A stretch of DNA of 64,000 nucleotides, from positions 8,425 through 72,424 of the forward strand of contig JBBIQK010000006.1 of assembly GCA_037442365.1 (NCBI GenBank), written 5' to 3'. This document shows positions 43,007 through 51,950 of the stretch, piece after piece; position 1 is the first letter of the stretch, and each line of letters starts with the position of its first letter. Source of the DNA: GBS-DC sp037442365. Lineage in GTDB: Bacteria; Armatimonadota; Fimbriimonadia; Fimbriimonadales; GBS-DC. The notes under the pieces are model-generated. The model made no database searches. It worked only from the letters and a program-made list of their open reading frames with translations, and had not been told where the DNA came from. A program made the translations under genes and the position numbers.

Positions 43007-44337
43007 TTCTGCGCGCGCGCTGGGTGCTGCCAATCAGTGGCGAGCCTATCGCCGACGGCGAACTGGTGGTCGAGGGTGAACAGATCGCCGAAGTACGCCC
43101 GCGACGCGACGCTTCGGGCGGCGATGTGTTGGACTTCGGCGACGCCATCCTGATGCCCGCGCTGGTGAACGGGCACTGCCATCTGGAATACACCGCCCTG
43201 CGCGGGCTGAATGACCGCACGCCGTTTTTCGAGTGGATTCGCGCGCTGGTGGCGCTCAAGGCGCGCTGCCCGTCGGAGTTCTGGCTGCCCTCAGCGATGC
43301 TGGGCGCGGCGGAGCTGATTGCCAGCGGAGTGGGCTTCGTGGCGGACAATACCGACTCGGGCGCGAGCGTGGAGACGCTGGCGCGTGCGGGCTTACACGG
43401 GCGCGTCTATCAGGAAGTGTTCGGGATAGAGCCTGAACTCGACGACGCCGCTACCCTGCGCACGCTCACGGCGAAGCTGAAAACGCACCAGCAGACTTTG
43501 CAACGCTATGAAGCGTCGGAGCGCGTTGCGCTGGGCGTCGCGCCGCACGCGATTTACACCGTGCGCGACAGCCTGATGCGCGCCCTGCGCCAGTACGCTT
43601 CCGAGCAGTCGCTGCCGCTGAGCATCCACGCCGCCGAGTCGTCCGAAGAGGTCGCCCTCGCGCGCGCAGGTTCTGGCTCGTTCGCCGAGATGTTCGCCGA
43701 GCGCAAAATCCCCTACCTGCACCCGCGCACACCGCCGATTGAGTACCTGCACAACGCGGGAGTTCTGGCAGCCGATGTGCAGCTGGTGCATGCGACCCGC
43801 GCGGAGCCGCGCGAGCTGGAGCTGATGGCGCGCGCAGGCGTGAGCGTGGCACACTGCCCCCGCTCCAACGCCCGCCTGCTGACAGGGATTGCGCCCGTGT
43901 ACGCCATGCAGCGCTTGGGTATCCCCGTCACGCTGGGCACGGACAGCGCCGTGAGCGCGGGCAGTCTGGACCTCTGGGAGGAGCTGCGGTTCGCCGCGCT
44001 GGCGCAACGCGCCGCCAGCTACGCCGCCCGCCCGACCTGGCAGGAGTGGGTGCGCATGCTCACGCTGGACGGCGCGAAAGCCTTCAGCGTCGACGCGCGG
44101 CTCGGCTCGCTTGAGGCGGGCAAGTCCGCAACGCTGATTGCCCTGCGCACGACGCGCCCCGCATACATCTCGATGCCTGACCCCTACGCCGCGCTCGCGC
44201 TTGTCGCGCGCAGCGAGGATGTCGCGCTCACAATAGTGGACGGACGCATTCTGTACCGCGATGGGCAGCTGATAGGGATGGATGTTCCTGCGCTGCAACG
44301 GGAGGTGGCGCGATGGCTGGAAAACCTTTCTGCCTGA
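43003..44337 (+). CDS. Amidohydrolase, cytosine-deaminase/aminofutalosine-deaminase type
   Basis: 444 residues. Metal ligands are visible: NGHCHLEYTALRG (H58, H60), SIHAAES, LVHATRA and LGTDSAVSAG. The HLE after the HxH pair is closer to aminodeoxyfutalosine deaminases (menaquinone synthesis) than to SAH/MTA deaminases, which usually read THAAM, so an MqnX-like role is possible but not proven. The start ATG overlaps the prepilin stop. The end overlaps the next gene by 25 bp. Confidence 0.85.
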   Translation: MILRARWVLPISGEPIADGELVVEGEQIAEVRPRRDASGGDVLDFGDAILMPALVNGHCHLEYTALRGLNDRTPFFEWIRALVALKARCPSEFWLPSAMLGAAELIASGVGFVADNTDSGASVETLARAGLHGRVYQEVFGIEPELDDAATLRTLTAKLKTHQQTLQRYEASERVALGVAPHAIYTVRDSLMRALRQYASEQSLPLSIHAAESSEEVALARAGSGSFAEMFAERKIPYLHPRTPPIEYLHNAGVLAADVQLVHATRAEPRELELMARAGVSVAHCPRSNARLLTGIAPVYAMQRLGIPVTLGTDSAVSAGSLDLWEELRFAALAQRAASYAARPTWQEWVRMLTLDGAKAFSVDARLGSLEAGKSATLIALRTTRPAYISMPDPYAALALVARSEDVALTIVDGRILYRDGQLIGMDVPALQREVARWLENLSA

Positions 44338-46304
44338 AGCAGCTCTTGCTGTGGGGAGTGCTGAGCGCGCTGATGCTCACGATTCCTACGCAAGCGGGCG
44401 ACTCGCCGCTGGAGCGGGACAGCCGACTGGCGCAATTGGTCTCACTCTGCGAGGCGCGGATGACCCTCCGCGAGGCGTTGCAGCGGCTGGAGAAAGCGAC
44501 GGGCGTGTCGATGCAAGCGTCGCCTGAGCTTGCACCGCGCGGCGCGATTGTCTGCGTACAGAAACGCCCCCTGCGCGCGCTGATGACCCATCTGGCGACC
44601 GCCTTCCATGCAGAGTGGCGCGCCAACACGGAGAATCCCCCTGCCTACACGCTTTATCCCCTGCCCGCGCGAGGCGGGACAACGCGTCCGCTGCCCGTAC
44701 AGGAACGGCGTGAGGATGTGTCCCTGCGCCTGCGCGCGCTCTACGACCCGTTCTACGATACCAAAGACGGCGACGAATACGAGGCGTATCGAGAATTGTC
44801 TCAACGCGAGCGACTCCCGTTTCAGGCGCTGAAGCGCCTCACGCCCGCCGAGCTGGGTGCTTTGCGCGCAGGCAAGCCGCTGGAACTGAGCAGCCGCACA
44901 GACCCCCGATTCGCCCCTGAATGGCTCGCCGATTGGAAAAAATGGCTTGCCGACACCGTGTCTTACTATGCGGAAGCGTCTTCTACGCCGAAAGGCAACC
45001 CTGAGCAGCTGGAATACTACCTGAGCGTCATGGAGAAGGACATCGCGCGCGGAGACGAAATCCGCCTGCGAGTGGCGTATGACCCGCAGACAGGCGCGGT
45101 GGAGTGCGCTGTCGGTCTGTTTGGAGAAGGCGCGCTCCTCTATGGCGAGACTTTTCGGAGCGAAGAAGAGCCGCCCACGCCCGAAGGCTTCCTCGTGGGC
45201 GACTACTCCGTATCGCTGCCCAGCGACCATCCCTGGCGCGGGGTGGATTTCGAGCCCCTCTGGGACGATTCGGAGGGCGGGCAGGAGCAGGCAACCCCTG
45301 CCATGCGCCGAATTGCGCGCCCTGCACTGCCTGCGCTCAACGGCGATTGGTTCGACTACGAGGCGCGCGCGATTCTGCAGATTGCACAGGCGGTTGGCAA
45401 GCCTTTTGTTGCAGAGTATGACTGGAAACCAGACGCTGCGCTTGAGGTGTACGCCGTGCCTAACCTCGCGCTCTGGCTGGCGCAGACAGGCTACGAATGG
45501 CTCACGAAGGACGAGTGGGTGGTGATGCGCTATCGCGACCCTGTGAAGGCGCGTCGGGGGCGCGTGTCTGCAGACGAGCTGCGCCGCTGGTTTTTCAAGC
45601 CGCGTCGGCGCGGAGTGGTGGAACCGCGCGATATGGCGCAGATGGCGCGCTCTCTCACGGCGGATGACGCCCATGCCCTGCTGGTCTACCTGGCGCAACT
45701 GGGCAACCGATACCAGCTGGTGACCGACGGCGAACTGCCCAGTCCCTACATCGTGGATCGTGAACTACTCGGCATGCCGCATCTCCATCACGGCTTGTCG
45801 TATGCGGTCAAGGCGCTTCTGCCGATGTACGAATGGCAGGAGACCTTCGCCGTGCTGGAGACGCTGACCGAGTCGCAGCGACAGGCGCTGATTGCGGGTC
45901 AGGCGATACCGCTCCGGGCGCTCTCGCCCCCCGCGCGCGAGGCAGTCTACCGTCGGGCGTATGCGGGCGACAAGGCGCGCGCGCCTGCGTTCTGGCAGTC
46001 GACGCCTCCCGACGGCGCGCTGCGCCTTATCGCCCGGGAGCAACCCATCCGCCTGCTGCGGTTGCCTCAACATCTGGCGCGCAGGGCGCGCGACGCACGC
46101 GCCGCCGCCAGGATCTGGACAGAGCTTCAAATCCAGTACGAATACGACTGGGAGGCAATGTACCGTCGGATGGGCGTGGAGCTGTGCTGCGAGCGCATCT
46201 GGTTGCTGGAGATTGTGATAGGGAGCCAGCGCAGAGAAGCCGTGTTGCTGAAGGACTTCACGCCGCTTCTGCAGCGCGACCCTTCTATGCGCACGCCCCA
46301 GTAG
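44313..46304 (+). CDS. Exported protein of unknown function with STN-like N-terminus
   Basis: 663 residues. A signal peptide (about 1-28) is followed by a segment RMTLREALQRLEKATGVSMQ that looks like the short secretin/TonB N-terminal (STN) domain. No secretin or TonB barrel follows. The rest is a charged, mostly soluble region with a second STN-like copy near 355-405 (ARAILQIAQAVGKPF). I recognise no enzyme family. It overlaps the amidohydrolase and is third in the prepilin operon, so a role in envelope export is plausible. Confidence 0.65.
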   Translation: MAGKPFCLKQLLLWGVLSALMLTIPTQAGDSPLERDSRLAQLVSLCEARMTLREALQRLEKATGVSMQASPELAPRGAIVCVQKRPLRALMTHLATAFHAEWRANTENPPAYTLYPLPARGGTTRPLPVQERREDVSLRLRALYDPFYDTKDGDEYEAYRELSQRERLPFQALKRLTPAELGALRAGKPLELSSRTDPRFAPEWLADWKKWLADTVSYYAEASSTPKGNPEQLEYYLSVMEKDIARGDEIRLRVAYDPQTGAVECAVGLFGEGALLYGETFRSEEEPPTPEGFLVGDYSVSLPSDHPWRGVDFEPLWDDSEGGQEQATPAMRRIARPALPALNGDWFDYEARAILQIAQAVGKPFVAEYDWKPDAALEVYAVPNLALWLAQTGYEWLTKDEWVVMRYRDPVKARRGRVSADELRRWFFKPRRRGVVEPRDMAQMARSLTADDAHALLVYLAQLGNRYQLVTDGELPSPYIVDRELLGMPHLHHGLSYAVKALLPMYEWQETFAVLETLTESQRQALIAGQAIPLRALSPPAREAVYRRAYAGDKARAPAFWQSTPPDGALRLIAREQPIRLLRLPQHLARRARDARAAARIWTELQIQYEYDWEAMYRRMGVELCCERIWLLEIVIGSQRREAVLLKDFTPLLQRDPSMRTPQ

Positions 46305-46335
46305 CTTCCGCACAGGGTATCCTGTTAGTGAGCCG

Positions 46336-47457
46336 ATGCGCCTTCCTTCGAACTGGCTGGAGTTTGATTGGGACGCCCTGCAGCAGAATGCGCGCGCCGT
46401 GCAAGCGTACCTCGGCGCAGAACGCACGCTGTGGGCGGTCATCAAGGCGGACGCCTACGGACACGGCGCGACGCGCGCGGCGGACGCGCTGCTACAGGTG
46501 GGCGTCTCGCACTTCATCGTCGCGAGCCTCGACGAAGCCACCGAGCTGCGCGAGGCGTTGCCCCAGCGCGCGTTCCGCCTGATGACCCTCTACCCCCCGA
46601 CGACCCTCGACGAGTGGCGCGACGCCGCAGCGTACGGAATTGAGTGCGTGATCGACTCGCTGGAGGGCTACGCGCTGGCGTGCGCGGCGGCGCAACGGCT
46701 GGAACGCACCCTGCCTGTGCATCTGGAGCTGGACACGGGCATGAGCCGACTGGGGCTGACGCCCGAACAAATTGCGCCGTTTCTGGAGCGATTCCGCCCT
46801 GACGCGCCCCTCGTCTGGCAGAGCGCCTTCACCCATTTCGCCTGCGCCGACAGCGACCCGGAGTTCACACAAGACCAGTTGCGCCTGTTTCGGGAGGGCG
46901 TGCGTCAGTTGCGGCGGGGCGGCTTTCCCGAAACGCCCCTGCACGCCGCCGCCAGCGCAGGGATCCTCACGACGCCTGACAGCCTGCTGGACGCCGTACG
47001 CTGCGGATTGCTGTTGCACGGTATCGCGCCCACTGGTCTGGGGGCGCATCCACTGTGCCAGTCGCTGCGCCCTGTGCTGAGCTGGCGGGCGCGGGTGGTC
47101 TCCGTGCGCACGATTCCGAAGGGACAAGGGGTCAGCTACGGCGCGCGGTTTCGGGCGCGTCGCCCCACACGAGTCGCCACGCTCAGCGTCGGCTACGCCG
47201 ACGGCTACCCCATTGGGCTGACCAACCGCGCCCCGATTGCCCTGCGCGGCAGACTCGCGCCCCAGATCGGGCGCGTGTGCATGGATATGCTGATGGTGGA
47301 CGCGACCGACCTGCCCGAAGTGCAGGTGGGCGACATCGCCACGCTCATCGGGCAGGACGGCGACGCAATCGTGCGCGTGGAGACCCTTGCCCAGCTGCTG
47401 GAGACCACCCCGCACGAAATCCCTACTCGACTGGGCAGGCGCGCCCGCCGCCTCTGA
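46336..47457 (+). CDS. alr: Alanine racemase
   Basis: 373 residues, the standard length. VIKADAYGHGA holds the PLP lysine (K37), and GMSRLG, SVGYADGYP and GRVCMDMLMVD (the last near the catalytic Tyr loop) are intact. It makes D-alanine for peptidoglycan. It starts 31 bp after the STN-like gene and a weak TATCCT box lies 12 bases before the ATG, so it may be part of that operon or separate. Confidence 0.96.
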   Translation: MRLPSNWLEFDWDALQQNARAVQAYLGAERTLWAVIKADAYGHGATRAADALLQVGVSHFIVASLDEATELREALPQRAFRLMTLYPPTTLDEWRDAAAYGIECVIDSLEGYALACAAAQRLERTLPVHLELDTGMSRLGLTPEQIAPFLERFRPDAPLVWQSAFTHFACADSDPEFTQDQLRLFREGVRQLRRGGFPETPLHAAASAGILTTPDSLLDAVRCGLLLHGIAPTGLGAHPLCQSLRPVLSWRARVVSVRTIPKGQGVSYGARFRARRPTRVATLSVGYADGYPIGLTNRAPIALRGRLAPQIGRVCMDMLMVDATDLPEVQVGDIATLIGQDGDAIVRVETLAQLLETTPHEIPTRLGRRARRL

Positions 47458-47460
47458 AGG

Positions 47461-47466
47461 TATAAT
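47461..47466 (+). promoter_or_regulatory. -10 element of folD, leaderless type
   Basis: TATAAT preceded by GG, 8 bases before the ATG. It overlaps nothing coding. Confidence 0.65.
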
Positions 47467-47474
47467 CCCGCCTG

Positions 47475-48359
47475 ATGGAGAACCTGCCCCGAACCTATGC
47501 GCCGAACTCGGACGCGCTGCTGCTGGACGGCAAGCGCGTCGCGACGCACATCCGCGAACAACTCAAAACGCGCGCGGCGACCCTGCATCAGCGCGGAATC
47601 GAGCCCTGCCTCGCCGTGATGCTCGTCGGCGACGACCCCGCCTCGCATACCTATGTGCGCACGAAGGCGAAAGCGTGCGAGTCGGTGGGCATCCGCTCGA
47701 TCGTGCGCCATTTCCCCGCAAGCGCGTCGCAGGCAGAGCTGGAGGCGCAGCTGGACGCATGGAACGCCGATCCCAGCGTGCATGGCGTGCTGATTCAGCA
47801 CCCTGTGCCCCCGCCGCTGGAGGAAGCCGCCCTGCTTCGCCGATTAGACCCGCGCAAAGATGTGGACGGCATCACGCCCCACTCGCTGGGCGCGCTGGTC
47901 GCGGGCGAGCCTGCCTTCGGCGCGTGTACCCCGCTGGGGATTATCGCGCTGCTGGACGCCTACCAGCTGCCCATCGAAGGCAAACACGCGGTGGTGGTCG
48001 GGCGCAGCGTGATTCTGGGCAAGCCGATGGCGCTGATGCTGCTCAATCGCCATGCGACGGTCACCATCTGCCATTCGCGCACGCGCGATTTGGTCAGCTA
48101 CACCCGCGCGGCGGACATTCTGGTCGCGGCGGTGGGCAAACCAGAGTTCATCACGGGCGCGATGCTCAAGCCCGGCGCGGTGGTCATCGACGCGGGCTAC
48201 AATCGCGTGGAGGGGCGCACGGGCGATGTGGGCGATGTGGCGTTCGAATCCGCCGCGCAGGTCGCCAGCGCGATTACCCCCGTGCCGGGCGGGGTCGGAC
48301 CGATGACTGTCGCGATGCTGCTGCAAAACACGGTGGACGCCGCCGAGCGGTACGGATAA
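47475..48359 (+). CDS. folD: Methylenetetrahydrofolate dehydrogenase/cyclohydrolase
   Basis: 294 residues. SHTYVRTKAKACESVGI contains the catalytic lysine region and VHGVLIQHPVP the family signature. VVVGRSVILGKPMALMLL and TPVPGGVGPMTVAMLL are the second and NADP-binding signatures. It interconverts 5,10-methylene- and 10-formyl-THF in one-carbon metabolism. The methyltransferase gene follows after a single base. Confidence 0.96.
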   Translation: MENLPRTYAPNSDALLLDGKRVATHIREQLKTRAATLHQRGIEPCLAVMLVGDDPASHTYVRTKAKACESVGIRSIVRHFPASASQAELEAQLDAWNADPSVHGVLIQHPVPPPLEEAALLRRLDPRKDVDGITPHSLGALVAGEPAFGACTPLGIIALLDAYQLPIEGKHAVVVGRSVILGKPMALMLLNRHATVTICHSRTRDLVSYTRAADILVAAVGKPEFITGAMLKPGAVVIDAGYNRVEGRTGDVGDVAFESAAQVASAITPVPGGVGPMTVAMLLQNTVDAAERYG

Positions 48360-48360
48360 G

Positions 48361-49092
48361 ATGCAACCGCACGAGTACCAGCGGATGTTCCAGCACGAGG
48401 GCGACTACTGGTGGTTCGTGGCGCGCCGTCGGTTAGCGTTGGCGTTATTGACCGCGCACCTGCCTGAGGCCCGTGGGCGCATTCTCGATGCAGGCTGTGG
48501 CACGGGAGCGCTGCTGAGGGATTTGCACGCGCACGGCTGGCAGGCGGTGGGGGTAGACCTCGCGCGTGAAGCGTTGTGTCTGGCGCGTCGGCGGGGAGCG
48601 TTCCCTGTTGCGCAGGCGCGGCTGGAGGCGTTGCCCCTGCGCAACGCAAGCGTTCAGGTCGCCTTCGCGCTCGATGTGCTGGAACACCTGCCCGACGAGC
48701 GTCCCGCGCTGCGCGAGTTGTATCGCGTGTTGCAGGGCGGGGGCTATCTGATTGTGAGCGTGCCCGCCTATGGGTGGCTGTGGAGCAAGCACGATGTCGC
48801 GCTGGCGCACTATCGTCGCTACACGGCGCGGGGACTGGAGACGCGCCTGCGCGAGGCGGGCTTCGAGGTGTGCAGGCTCTCCTATGCGCTGGGGGTGTTG
48901 TTGCCCCTGATTGCGATCGCCCGCTGGCTCGATCGGCTGCGTCCGGGCGCGCCCGCCGCGACGGTTCTGCCCGTGCCCCGCTGGCTCAACCGCGCGCTCA
49001 TCCGCCTGCAGGATTGGGAGACGCGCTGGCTCTTGCGCCGTCGCCTGCCGTTCGGGGTGAGCCTTGTGGCGGTCGCCCGGCGTCCGTCATAG
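48361..49092 (+). CDS. Class I SAM-dependent methyltransferase
   Basis: 243 residues. EGDYWWFVARRRLALALL opens the protein, as in methyltransferases linked to polysaccharide or lipid glycan genes. Motif I is ILDAGCGTGALLRDL, then GVDLAREAL and FALDVLEHLPDE. The C-terminal half has a hydrophobic helix (ALGVLLPLIAIARWL), suggesting membrane association. The substrate is not predictable. Translationally adjacent to folD but with no obvious metabolic link. Confidence 0.88.
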   Translation: MQPHEYQRMFQHEGDYWWFVARRRLALALLTAHLPEARGRILDAGCGTGALLRDLHAHGWQAVGVDLAREALCLARRRGAFPVAQARLEALPLRNASVQVAFALDVLEHLPDERPALRELYRVLQGGGYLIVSVPAYGWLWSKHDVALAHYRRYTARGLETRLREAGFEVCRLSYALGVLLPLIAIARWLDRLRPGAPAATVLPVPRWLNRALIRLQDWETRWLLRRRLPFGVSLVAVARRPS

Positions 49093-49158
49093 TCCAGACT
49101 GAATTCAGCCGCGTCGAAACTGAATTCGGCTACATCACATCGTAGCGCGTTTATGTCC

Positions 49159-49305
49159 GACGGCTGAAGCCGTTCGTATGAAACAAAGCCGACCTTCGCC
49201 GGCTCCAGTAGCACGCGCATCCTGCGCGTGAACTTGGGCAAGATGCCCAAGCTACGGGGAGCCCGCGCAGGCGGGCTTCGTGTGGTAGGAACGGCTTCAG
49301 CCGTC
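49159..49305. repeat. Family A modular hairpin repeat, long form
   Basis: GACGGCTGAAGCCGTTC and its complement form the ends. Between them lie the extra hairpins CACGCGCATCCTGCGCGTG and CTTGGGCAAGATGCCCAAG, shared with 10364-10472 but absent from 32041-32134. It fills the gap between the methyltransferase and the Uma2 remnant. Confidence 0.85.
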
Positions 49306-49336
49306 GGGCGAACGCGCGCGTTTCCATACTCTGGTA

Positions 49337-49635
49337 CTACTCGAACAGCTTGCGCACCTGCACACGAAACTCAGGGAGCAGTTCGCCGCCTGTGAGCGTG
49401 TCGTCGGCATGAAGCGTCTGCACCTCCAGCGGGGCGGTGTAGCGGTACACCTCTTCACCGCGTGCAGGCGTGCAATCAGGTTGCTGACAATCTCCCCATG
49501 TCGAGCGCCTGTGGGCACAGCAATTAACCTCCCGCCGACCAGCTCGTACTTACGCCCATCGTCGGGCAGGCGGGGCAGATCGGACTCTGTGAGCTTTCTG
49601 CGTCGGGCGCGTGTCTTCGTAGTCGCCATCGCCAT
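49337..49635 (-). pseudogene. Uma2-family (DUF820) nuclease remnant with internal deletion
   Basis: From the ATG, about 60 residues match the start of Uma2 proteins: RKLTESDLPRLPDDGRKYEL, then VGGRLIAVPTGARHGEIVSN. After NLIARLHA the frame shifts, and in the next frame the family's C-terminal end appears (EEVYRYTAPLEVQTLHADD, then GGELLPEFRVQVRKLFE and TAG). About 80 residues with the catalytic PD-(D/E)XK core are missing between the two. An internal deletion with frame change is the simplest explanation. TATACT 10 bases upstream of the start survives. Confidence 0.8.
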
Positions 49636-49698
49636 CCCCGCGTGCAGTATACCCGTGGAGGGCAGGAATCGTCCGCGCGGCGGCGTACAAAAGGGGTA

Positions 49699-50208
49699 AT
49701 GCCCTCCCCCGAACTGAAGGATGTGGTGCATGCGCTGCTGTTTGTGGCGGACGCGCCCCTGAGCTTGCAGGCGCTGTGCGAGGCGACCGGTGAGCCTGTC
49801 GAGGCGGTAGAAGCCGCGTTGCAGGCGTTGCGCGACGATCTGGCGGCGCGCGGCGCGATTCAGCTCGTCGCGCTGGCGGGGGGCTACCAGCTCGCCACCA
49901 AGCCCGAGTACGCTTTTTATATCGCCCGCCTGCTGAACCCGCCGCAGAAGCGCCTCTCGCGCGCCGCGCTGGAGACGCTCGCGATTATCGCCTACGAACA
50001 GCCCGTCACGCAGGCGCAGATCGACGCCCTGCGCGGGGTGGACAGCAACCATACCGTGCGCCAGCTGCTCGCGCGCGGGCTAATACAGGAACTCGGACGC
50101 AAGGACGCGCCTGGCAAACCCACGCTCTACGGCGTCACGCCCCAGTTCCTGCACTACTTCGGGCTGAACAGTCTGGAGGAGCTGCCTGAAAAACCTCAGA
50201 GCGACTAA
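49699..50208 (+). CDS. scpB: Segregation and condensation protein B
   Basis: 169 residues with two winged-helix domains. LKDVVHALLFVADAPLSLQAL opens the first, and ETLAIIAYEQPVTQAQIDALRGVDS is the family hallmark in the second. It works with ScpA and SMC in chromosome compaction. No scpA is in the window. A TACAAA box 7 bases before the ATG resembles the leaderless -10 element. Confidence 0.95.
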   Translation: MPSPELKDVVHALLFVADAPLSLQALCEATGEPVEAVEAALQALRDDLAARGAIQLVALAGGYQLATKPEYAFYIARLLNPPQKRLSRAALETLAIIAYEQPVTQAQIDALRGVDSNHTVRQLLARGLIQELGRKDAPGKPTLYGVTPQFLHYFGLNSLEELPEKPQSD

Positions 50209-50360
50209 TCCTTGTATCCAACTGTAGCGTACAATTTCGGTAGTTTAGCCTGAAGATCCCTGATAACCCTCTAAAGATGGGACACAAGACTCCCCATAAT
50301 AATCATCGGTTTGGTCGCGACGCCAACGCAGGGATTGCGCCAAACCAGGAGGAACAGTGG

Positions 50361-51884
50361 ATGATGCGTATAGCACAAAACACCAGCAGTTCGCTCCATT
50401 TGATGGAGCAGGGTTTGGCGCTACGGAAGCAGTTCTTACGGATTACCCCAGAGCGGGTACAGGCGCTTTGCGCCGTGAGTGAGTACATCGAGCAACTGGC
50501 TCCCCAACTTGTCCGCGAGTTCTACGACTTTCAGTTCCAGTTTTCCGAGACGGTTCACTTTTTCAATCAGTATGCCCAGCAACGCGGGATGTCCCTCGCG
50601 ACCCTGCGACAACGGCTGGAGCAGGCGCAGCTCCAGTATTTCCTTGAGATTTTCCGCGAAGCGAAACGCGGCGGCGAGTTTGGCGCCGCCTTCCTCGAGA
50701 AGCGCCTTCACATCGGCTACATTCACAACGAGATAAACTTACCGATGAAGTGGTATCTGGGCTCCTACGCGCTCTATGCAGAACTGCTCAAGAAATACCT
50801 GTTGCAAAACGCGGAGATAGAGCCACAGCTGGCTCAAGAGGCGTTCGCGGCAATCCTGTCTGTGTTTCTATACGACATTCAGGCGGTGAGCGACTCGTTT
50901 ATCGTGATGCTGATGCACGATCTGGGCGTGGACACCGCTCAGATTCGGGTGGACTCGGCGACGAAGGATTTGACCGATCACTTTGGCGAGATACGGCGCA
51001 TTTTCGGGAGCGCCATCCGAGAAACCGTGCAGACGAGTGTGCAGCTGGAGCGCGCCTCGCAGGAACTGTCTGAAACGGCAACCCAGACCAAACTTGCGGT
51101 GAGCCAGATTGCCTCCGCGATAGACCAGGTCGCGCGTGTCGCGGCGCATCAGGCGCAGCAGACCGCCCATACGACCGAGTCGGTGCGACAGCTCACTGCA
51201 GGCATTCAGGAAATCGCGGCAGGCGCGCAGTCGCAGGCGCAATCGGTGCAGCGAGCGATTCTGATTATTGAGCGCGTCGGCGAGAACATCCGAAAAACTT
51301 CGGAGCATGTCGCGGAGATGGGCAACCAATCCAAGCAAATTGGCAAAATGATCAAGGTCATCAACCAGATTGCGTTCCAGATCCACCTGCTGGCGCTGAA
51401 CGCCGCGATAGAGGCGGCGCGTGCCGGTGAAGCAGGACGCGGGTTCGCCGTCGTCGCCAAAGAGGTGCAACACCTCGCCGAACGCTCTGCCCAATCCGCT
51501 GAGGAGATCGAGCGTACTATCGTGGGGATTCAGGACATAGTCAACGCCGCTGTGGACTCGATGCGGTCGTCTGTAGAGCAGTTTGAGCAGGAGCTTGTGG
51601 CAGCTGTGCAGCAGGTACAGGAGGTCGTCGTGCAGTATCAATCAGTCGCTCAGGATATGGGCGCGAACGCCGCCACTGTGCGCGACGCCGTCGAGGAGGT
51701 TGCCAGCGCGAGCGAACAGACCAGTGCGGCAACACAGCAGGTGAGCGCATCCACCCAGCAAATGGCGGCGCAGGTGGAACAGGTTGCCCAGTGGGCGGCG
51801 CAACTTCGCGAGACGGCGAACACCCTGAAAGACAACCTGCGGTATTTCAAGGTTGCACACGATCAGCAGGCAGTCGCGGCGTAA
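50361..51884 (+). CDS. Globin-coupled chemotaxis transducer (HemAT-like), soluble
   Basis: 507 residues with CAGGAGG before the ATG. Residues about 1-185 match the sensor-globin fold: EFYDFQFQFSETVHFF, and RLHIGYIHNEINLPMKWYLG containing the proximal haem histidine. Residues 200-500 are a methyl-accepting signalling helix pair with the hairpin tip INQIAFQIHLLALNAAIEAA and AGEAGRGFAVVAKEVQHLAE. There is no membrane segment or HAMP domain, as in HemAT. It should sense O2 and signal to CheA, but no che or flagellar genes are nearby, so twitching motility or another output is possible. Confidence 0.92.
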   Translation: MMRIAQNTSSSLHLMEQGLALRKQFLRITPERVQALCAVSEYIEQLAPQLVREFYDFQFQFSETVHFFNQYAQQRGMSLATLRQRLEQAQLQYFLEIFREAKRGGEFGAAFLEKRLHIGYIHNEINLPMKWYLGSYALYAELLKKYLLQNAEIEPQLAQEAFAAILSVFLYDIQAVSDSFIVMLMHDLGVDTAQIRVDSATKDLTDHFGEIRRIFGSAIRETVQTSVQLERASQELSETATQTKLAVSQIASAIDQVARVAAHQAQQTAHTTESVRQLTAGIQEIAAGAQSQAQSVQRAILIIERVGENIRKTSEHVAEMGNQSKQIGKMIKVINQIAFQIHLLALNAAIEAARAGEAGRGFAVVAKEVQHLAERSAQSAEEIERTIVGIQDIVNAAVDSMRSSVEQFEQELVAAVQQVQEVVVQYQSVAQDMGANAATVRDAVEEVASASEQTSAATQQVSASTQQMAAQVEQVAQWAAQLRETANTLKDNLRYFKVAHDQQAVAA

Positions 51885-51950
51885 ACCGCACCAGCTTCCT
51901 TCTGCCTCCGCTCGGGCGGGGCGCGGCGACGGCGCTGTGCCCCGCCCAAC

